64,000 bases of DNA from Escarpia spicata (lineage: Eukaryota; Annelida; Polychaeta; Sabellida; Siboglinidae), in NCBI GenBank assembly GCA_963995525.1, contig OZ023210.1, positions 20,644,184 through 20,708,183 on the forward strand. Reading direction: 5' to 3'. A program made the position numbers and the translations under genes. Positions 42,156 to 64,000 of this stretch are shown here, one piece after another. Under the pieces are notes generated by a model. The model searched no databases. It was not told the DNA's origin and saw nothing but the letters and a program-made list of their open reading frames with translations. Within the stretch, counting starts at the first letter, position 1, and each line of letters opens with the position of its first letter.

Positions 42156-44151
42156 CTCTATATATATATCTATATCATGGCCATCTTCGTTTTATTTAAA
42201 ATCCGCACATTATTTGTAACTATTACTATTGTGAAGATGGAGTTGTCTGCGAAACGATGTTTGTATTTATAGATTGTTTCCTTATAGCATGCATATACCT
42301 TATGACATAACATGCATAAAACGGAAACATCCACGTCCATACATGTAAAGATTCCTCTCGATGTTGTTGCAGTATGCCCTCGGCACAGATCCGTATGAGT
42401 TTCTTCTGGAGCCACTCAAACGGCGCATGGAGTCGGTCAACCGGACAAACTGCGGGGGGAAGGCTGACATCATAATCAAACGTCTCGAACAGTCGATTGC
42501 TGACGCGTTCGGGCCTCGCAAGACGTACACAGATGGGACACTGAGACACATCAAATGTTGTCATTGACACTCGCACGAATTCACGCCGAGTTGCTCTATT
42601 TAAACGCATCGACCCTCGCTGCCCACCCGGGAGAATGCCACCTAAGATATATAACTCTCCCCCAAACCGTTGAATCGAGTTTTCGCCTTTTCTTCTTTTA
42701 CTCTCGAACACTATGCTTGTCTAAATAAATTATGATTTTGCATTTGGAGAACTTTAATGACCGATTTTTTATTAACACATTCAACCGCCTGCAGACAACT
42801 TTAGTATAATCACACGCACGCACGATAGCACGCACGCAAAAAACATACATGCATGTATATACACGCGTAACTCAGCACACACACACACATGCGACAGCTC
42901 AATTGTAGTTAATAACATTAATAAATGAGAACTATGATCAAACTACCTTGTTGAACACGCAGGCATCACCAAATCAGCGCCGTTCATTGGTGTATAAACG
43001 TAGAAAGAGGGCACATCTTGCAAATCGGAAAGAAATTGGCAGACGGAATCTGGAAGATCGTACGATTTCGACTATTTTTAAGGATATTACGCATATGTGT
43101 TTACTTCATGCTGATGATAAAAAGAAGACGATCACCGGGGGCTCTTGGCGACCCACTCAAATCGCTTCGCGACGCATTCTTAGGTCTCGACCCAGGGGTT
43201 CAGAACAGCTTTAATTTTTTTTAGTTTAATTTTAATTTACGTTAATTAAGCGCTACGACAAACCAAACAGTACAGATTGTATATAACATTTACTTGATAA
43301 ACGTATAAATAGAATACAAATATATCACATGCTTAATTGTTTGACTGATAGTACAAAACAAACGCACAGTTCAAAATACACACATCTTCAATACAGCAAT
43401 AGTACTGCAATAATAAGAAGTTAGTTTGGCACAATAGTCTCGTCGGCGATTACAAATATGACGTCAATGTTCATCGCCAAAACTGGGCAGTTCAGTATTC
43501 CAAAAGAACGCCAAACAAATAAGACATGGCGACATTATCTCCACATTTGAATCAAGGACGGTGCCGGCTCGTTGAAATAAGTGATAACTTCGATACAACC
43601 TCTTCAGTTCCACACAACACTAGCTTAGTCAAATAACAGACAATGCTATTGTAAACACAACGTGAATTAGCATAGCCACATGTCAGCAAATCATGTAAAT
43701 ACAAATTATACTGACAGTTACACATATCGACTGAAAATAATCAGTAAAATAGTAAATCACACCTGTATTAGAAACGTACAAGATACTAATTGCACATCAC
43801 GCATTCGTTCATGCTTGTACCACGGAGTAGTCTATGGCTGGGCATGGGTTTCAACAAACAATTGTTCATAATATGTTAGAAATCTGGCAGGGACATATTG
43901 AAATGACAGGAAGCAAATATTAATCAAACCTGAATGTGTAACGTTGAACTTTTCAAAATATTCGAATAAATATTACCTACTGTGAGTGTACACATGTGCA
44001 TATGGACGACACATTTTATCTGTCCTATTATCAACAAGTCTTATCAGAATCGATTCTAGCAAATAACGACATCCTAATAAGTCTAGACAGTCATTTCACA
44101 AATGTCCATTTCTGGACATATCATCGGAAGATCGTGAATGAATGATGATCA
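42156..44151. other. Intergenic with hAT-like remnant; weak ORF at 42361-42567
   Basis: 42361-42567 (plus) encodes 68 codons including EFLLEPLKRRMESV and KADIIIKRLEQSIADAFGPR, protein-like but unrecognised, with an overlapping 161-codon minus ORF. 42935-43215 is a repeat remnant (separate entry). The rest, including the probable iRhom 3' UTR just below 44152, shows nothing recognisable. Confidence 0.3.
42935..43215. mobile_element. hAT-like nonautonomous repeat remnant (copy B)
   Basis: Shares with copy A (16740-17275), in the same orientation, GCATCACCAAATCAGCGCCG, TTCATTGG and GGAAGATCG...GATTTCGAC, and the terminal TCTCGACCCAGGGGTTCAGA (43181-43200). The terminus resembles hAT ends. No ORF with transposase motifs. 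Confidence 0.4.
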
Positions 44152-59419
<15,268 letters not shown>

Positions 59420-59874
59420 CTTGCTGCTGACGTTACACTATGGGGCTGCAATAGCAACAGTGACATCAACACGGGCGATAATTCGTACGTACGATGCAAG
59501 AATATCGATAACATATTTAAAGTAGATCACCATAAATATATAATTCAGACGTTTTTGATTTCTTCGTTACAATAACAAGTTGCGATCTCTTTGGTGGTGT
59601 TGAACATATACGATTATCATACACAATTAACTGCACCGGTCAAAGGAACGGCCAGTCAACTGGACGGCCACACACACAGCCAGTTTTATGGTCTTACTTG
59701 CACAATGTTTGGAACCGGCCCTGTACGTTCATACAGTTTACTCAATCAAGTGGTATACTGTTATGGTTTCGACGGTGCACTTGTCTACTGGTAAAATTTG
59801 TCAGATCAAGCCAAGCAAGGTTACGCGAAAGCCCAGTTGCGTGTTGTGAGGCAACAACAGACTCATGGTCCAAT

Positions 59875-60190
59875 CGCGATTTAATAAAATTTCCATCTAG
59901 AGAAAAACAACCCAGATGGCAAGTGAACAAGATTACAAGGAAGTATCGAGAGTCCAACTCGTTTGTATTTATATAAAGATATTTATTAGTTTTGTATTTA
60001 AACATATTCACGCTGCTAGCAATTAGCAGCTAATTTGTTCCATTGATTCATTCACCTGCGAGAATTATAGAGTGTGTCCTTCTTACGATATAGCCTCCAA
60101 TAGCGTATGCCGTATTCTAAACGAGTACCGACCTACCACTGTATGCAGAGGTATAATCATGTATTCTTCCTCATAAGAGCGAGATCATGC
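59875..60190 (-). mobile_element. Old decayed copy of the CR1/Rex1-like LINE (3' end)
   Basis: Plus-strand text TTTAATAAAATTTCCATCTA ... AGATGGCAAGTGAACAAG parallels 17353-17415 of the dead copy. GTCCTTCTTACGATATAGCC, CCGTATTCTAAACGAGTACC and CTGTATGCAGAGGTATAATC (60075-60165) parallel 17789-17880. Many substitutions and indels make it much older than the other two copies. Confidence 0.75.
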
Positions 60191-61615
60191 GACAACGTAA
60201 TGACCTGGTGGCTAAACCGTTACCTGAGCGATTACAATAGTCCAACAGCCATATCGGATCTTACGATATTGTATTAGTCCGTTAGCGTAACCGCAACCTG
60301 GAATATTGCATTGATGCGTTGCTCAGGAAGGATCCAGGATGGTTAATATTCCAAAAAGGACTGCGCATCGTCGCAGTATTTCTGTTGCTAATCCGAAACA
60401 TGTAAGGAATGCTCGCATGATTTTACTAAGTTCCCCAAATATATAGCATTACGTAATGGTGCGCGGGGAAAATAACTCGCTACATTAGCAGCACGTACCG
60501 TAGAGAACGTAATGGTACTGCATGTGCATATTGGCGTTATTGTGGCTATATGAGAAACGGGCAGCATGGCGGATAGTGTATTGGAAAATTCACCTGAATC
60601 CGTAGGCTATGTCAGCTGTGGCGTTGGAAGCCATGTTGTGTCATTCATTAAATCATGTCCTACACTACATATTGATGGGGTCGGCGGTGGAGTGGACTAA
60701 TAAGTTTCAACTTTGTAAACCCATGAGACTGCTCCTAAGGTGTTCATTTTGTTCGTGTTTAGAATAAAGCTACAACAATGTTACGTTTATATATGACAAA
60801 CTGTTCCACAACGATACGCACTGCGCAAATGTCCTAACAGATTCGATGATATAGCGAGAGCAAGATCGAAGTAATGATTCATGAATGAACGAACAAACGA
60901 GCGAACGATAAGACTGACCGTACACGATTACCTTTAATCCCTCTTGGTTAGCTAAAGGGAAAGGTCGGTTTGGTGAAAATGTTCTGAAAAAGGCTGACTA
61001 GTTGAATGAGACGTCATACGACCATTACATTGTAACCACAATAATACAGACTAGTCAATTAATAGAACGTTGCCGAGCGTCGGAAATAACTAGAACAGCT
61101 TTGCCTGGTCTGTAGCCTGTCTTTGGTGCACAGTGAACAGGATTAAGCAATCGATTTGTATGGCTCAGATATCGTGAACTGAATGCCGCAGTAGTTGTGT
61201 CGAGGTTAAATCTTATGTTACGACCACCGAGAATTACGTTATGACCATGCACTTTTGGAATATGTAATTCTCCTAGTCTGTGTTAATAGCTGCGCTCGGT
61301 TTTCTTATCCATATCTCTTTGATGACGTAATTCTACAAGAACTTCATTAACACTGATTAAGCCTTCTTGACAAGACCGCGAACAACTATTCAGGTAGCAT
61401 TTACCAATGGATGTGATAATAAAATTGTAGTGAATAAAATAAACTATCCTGAAGAGTGTTCGGTAAACACAAAAACTGTGTCTGTAAATATGCTGGTGAA
61501 AGGAAAAACAGCAATGTGGAGTATCGTATAATTGTGGATTGAACAAAATGTGACGCATTCGACACTAGAGATACCTGCGCGTGATACTGGGCATTCGCTA
61601 GTGTGATCTATGACT
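60191..61615. other. Intergenic; contains repeat copy 60965-61090
   Basis: No gene recognised. 60965-61090 matches the repeat at 8549-8698 (GGTCGGTTTGG..AATGTTCTG, GGCTGACTAGTTGAATGAG, GTAACCACAATA, GAACGTTGCCGAGCGTCGGAA). A few short ORFs are unremarkable. Confidence 0.4.
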
Positions 61616-61619
61616 AATG

Positions 61620-61870
61620 ATAATGGACAACCTACAGCCTCATTAACGATAAACAAGGGACGCGTAAGCTGGCTCGGCCATGTCACGAGAGTCCAACCTA
61701 ATAGACCTACCCACCAAGCATTATGACGGACACTAACCAGTTGGGTAGAAAAAAACGGACGACCGAGAATGAGGTGGCCAAACCGCCGACCGTGACTTAC
61801 ACCTGAAGATGGAACGACGCCAGGATGCCAGGTGCTCCTCGATCCATGCAAACATGGTAACATTCTTAGG
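61620..61870 (+). mobile_element. LINE ORF2 C-terminal remnant
   Basis: Plus-strand RVSWLGHVTRVQPNRPTHQA then, after a shift, GRPRMRWPNR. This is the C-terminal 'WLGHVxRM...GRPRxRW' block of RTE/CR1-type polyproteins. Short, frameshifted, with no preserved domain. The 180-codon minus-strand ORF across it (61444-61986) is its shadow. Confidence 0.6.
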
Positions 61871-62039
61871 TATTGAGGAGAGGAAAAGAAACATCGGATT
61901 ACCACGTACACGTTTAACATCGTCCATAACCAAACTGTTGTCCAGCCAAAAAATATTTCATTTCCTGCTGACAAACGCACACGCACAAATCACCCTTGCA
62001 AGCGCAAACGCTTAAAAATCAACACTGAATAATACAGAC

Positions 62040-62500
62040 TCTTCTTTCCCGGGCCTTAACCGTTTGGAACATGCTGGAGGCATCATTAGTTCAGGCTCAA
62101 ATTAAAGTAAAGGTAAGTTCACATATATCTTAGCGCAGTATCCAGTCCTCAAGACTGTCCAAAGCACTTTACTCCCTGTTAGACCTGTTCAATCGAACAC
62201 AATCTCGACTTCTCTTGGAAGCATTCAAGACCAACCGTACACAGCTAATCACCACTGTCTATAGCCAGGTACTCATTCATACGGCTGAGTGAACTGAAGC
62301 AACGTAGATTAAATGAACTTGCTCAAGTTTCGACACCGCCTCACACGATTCGAACCCGCATTCTCTCAGTCGACCCTAAGAAACGGAAGATCCGAGGGAG
62401 CACTTGGTTTGCCTCGTGCGTCTAAGTAAGATGGCTGAAGGAGACATCCGCAGACTCTTACAGAGATAGCCATCCATGACTGTCAACATGTGAGACGGGG
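62040..62500. mobile_element. SINE-like / dispersed repeat with B-box-like sequence
   Basis: Contains CTTAGCGCAGTATCCAGTCC, AAGCACTTTACTCCCTGTTA and, at about 62340, ACACGATTCGAACCCGCATT (reverse complement GGGTTCGAATCG, B-box like) after GAACTTGCTCAAG. This order is familiar from repetitive tRNA-related sequence in marine invertebrates. The boundaries are not defined. Confidence 0.35.
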
Positions 62501-64000
62501 AAATAGGACGCTATCATAAGAGGAACAAAAGGCGCAATGCTCGCAGTATGCCGAAACAAAAAACATAGGGCGAGTTGGTAGCTCTACGAAAAAATGTCAC
62601 GTGATTAGAATTTAAAATGTAAACAGAATATAGTGTGTCCTGTGAAGCCTCTTGGCGTAGTACAACAAACCCTTTTGTACACTGAACAGGTATTATTTCT
62701 TCCTGAAAGAAAACCCGAATGAAATTTAAAAAAGACTGACGACTCCGTCAAAGCACTCAACAGTGCGTCAAGTACAAGAAACACAACAAATATAGATAAT
62801 AAGATAGCGGCGATTGTTGTTGCAAGCAATGGCTGAAATACGCCATAGATCGATTGCTAACATCTACCAAGGACTGGTATCTGCCCTGTGTCATCATTGA
62901 TATAAAAGACGAAGACACGAGAAATCTGAAGCATACTGAAGAAAATGTGCGGTGAGTTCAAAAATGTAATATTCACACAATGCACGACTTGGCGAACCCT
63001 ATTATTTATCACGGTGTCTTAATGACTTCCATTGCGTTACGCTGACACATATTTCTCGCGACTGTCACAGTGCTTGGTCGTGTTGTGTCAGTCGTCGTGT
63101 ACAACATTCTAGGCACGCAATAGTGCATGTGGGTTTCGTCGGGCCGCTACGTGACACAACACTTACAGAGAGCTTCACTAAAGCACAGCGCTGAACTGAT
63201 CCCGTTGTGTCAGGCAAGTGTCCAAACAAAGCGACAATACAACACCGGCCTCGTGCACTCAACGACAGCCATGTCCGAGTCCAGTTAAAAAACGTTCCCT
63301 TGGGTTCAGGGAAGGAGATCAGAATAATCACATTCATAACACACAAGGGTACTACTTACAGTTTATATATATGCGTAGATGTCTTGTCAACATTCGGTGG
63401 TATTAATATTCCAGCGCTGTGCCTTGGCTGCGACGACGCGATCGTTTTGCTGCAGTCATGACAACCGCGCTCAGGCGTGACCGCAGTATCACTGTGCGCC
63501 CAGCCGTGACGTCCAATTTAGCCGTGCGGTGGCGCCACTGTCTGACATTTTGATAGCGAGACGAGTAGGTCTAAGCTGTCGTGCTGGAGCGGGGGGGGGG
63601 GGGGGGGGGGGGGTGGCGGTGTCATCATTGACATCAAATGGTGTGGTGGTGGGAGGGTGGCGGGCTGAGCCCCACAATATTTTCTATGGGGGCTGAAGAT
63701 AGGATTAGCCCCCCAATATTTAGGGAAGGGGGCATTTTTTTATGCAGTTTGGTGTTTTGTGTGATCCTGTAGGTGTTTAAATGGCGAGCCTCGGTGGGGG
63801 TGGGTGGGTGCAAATCGATGTTTCACGAGAGCCTCAATGTGTATTTTGACGAGCCTCAGGTGTGGGTGCAAATTTAGGTTTTGGAGACCCTAAAAACGTT
63901 GGACGTTGCCACGTGGTTGCGAGGTTGCGATACCATGCAGTAGCCACCAAATCGAATATATATATATAATAATTTTGGACATACTCAAATACTTACTACG
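62501..64000. other. Intergenic to window end; poly-G and T-rich repeats
   Basis: A G run of 22 interrupted by nothing (63590-63612), G-rich degenerate sequence 63630-63850 with repeated GAGCCTC and GAGACCCT motifs, and a TA tract at 63957-63970. ORFs at 63065-63461 overlap on both strands and carry no recognised domain. Confidence 0.4.

Noticed and set aside
42226..42711. 161-codon minus ORF
   Set aside because: No motif; overlaps a more protein-like plus-strand ORF, and neither has support.
61444..61986. 180-codon minus ORF
   Set aside because: Runs antisense to a LINE C-terminal remnant whose plus-strand motifs (WLGHVTR, GRPRMRW) are recognisable.

Overview
This is a 64-kb piece of a draft animal (invertebrate metazoan) genome. 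Genes are sparse and split by canonical GT-AG introns. Intergenic DNA is full of LINE, Ty3/gypsy, MITE-like and satellite sequence, and a 200-N scaffold gap lies at 41530-41729. The repeat repertoire (CR1/Rex1-like, L2-like and RTE-like LINEs, a Ty3/gypsy element, GATTAC-type MITE) and an EF-hand gene resembling protostome Eip63F-1 fit a lophotrochozoan such as a mollusc. That placement is inference; nothing in the window proves it.

Three protein-coding genes can be assembled exon by exon with consistent phases, all on the minus strand. (1) A 148-residue calmodulin-like EF-hand protein, 5188-13881, 6 coding exons; the ATG is the last codon of exon 1. (2) UBFD1, a ubiquitin-fold protein, 27230-35293, 8 exons, 319 residues, with a 36-nt microexon and a GC-AG intron. 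(3) An iRhom (inactive rhomboid) gene, 44152-59419, at least 13 exons, 665 residues, whose pseudo-active site reads GPSG. No convincing plus-strand host gene was found.

Layout. 1-780: 18-bp minisatellite with a 216-bp higher-order period, running into a gypsy pol remnant (780-1305). 1300-3880: composite element with two inverted arrays of about 190-bp repeats flanking a broken ORF of an invertebrate Cys-rich ORF family. 3890-4730: L2-like LINE tail. 5188-13881: EF-hand gene. 14.4-17 kb: CA/CACG microsatellite and sparse repeats. 17350-18990: dead LINE copy (minus). 19060-19525: 105-bp tandem repeat. 20600-24097: 5'-truncated but otherwise intact CR1/Rex1-like LINE. 27.2-35.3 kb: UBFD1 with a 21-bp minisatellite, LINE debris and a MITE in its introns. 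37.0-39.9 kb: decayed RTE-like LINE. 41.5-42.2 kb: gap and long CT tract. 44.2-59.4 kb: iRhom, with a whole gypsy-type LTR retrotransposon (53604-58407) in intron 2. 59.9-63 kb: LINE, SINE-like and other repeat remnants.

The most interesting signal is in the young LINE. Its esterase-type ORF1 ends in a perfectly phased U UUA AAC slippery heptamer directly followed by the UAG stop. The -1 frame opens straight into ORF2 (endonuclease-RT), which has no AUG until inside the endonuclease domain. This suggests ORF2 is made by -1 programmed frameshifting.
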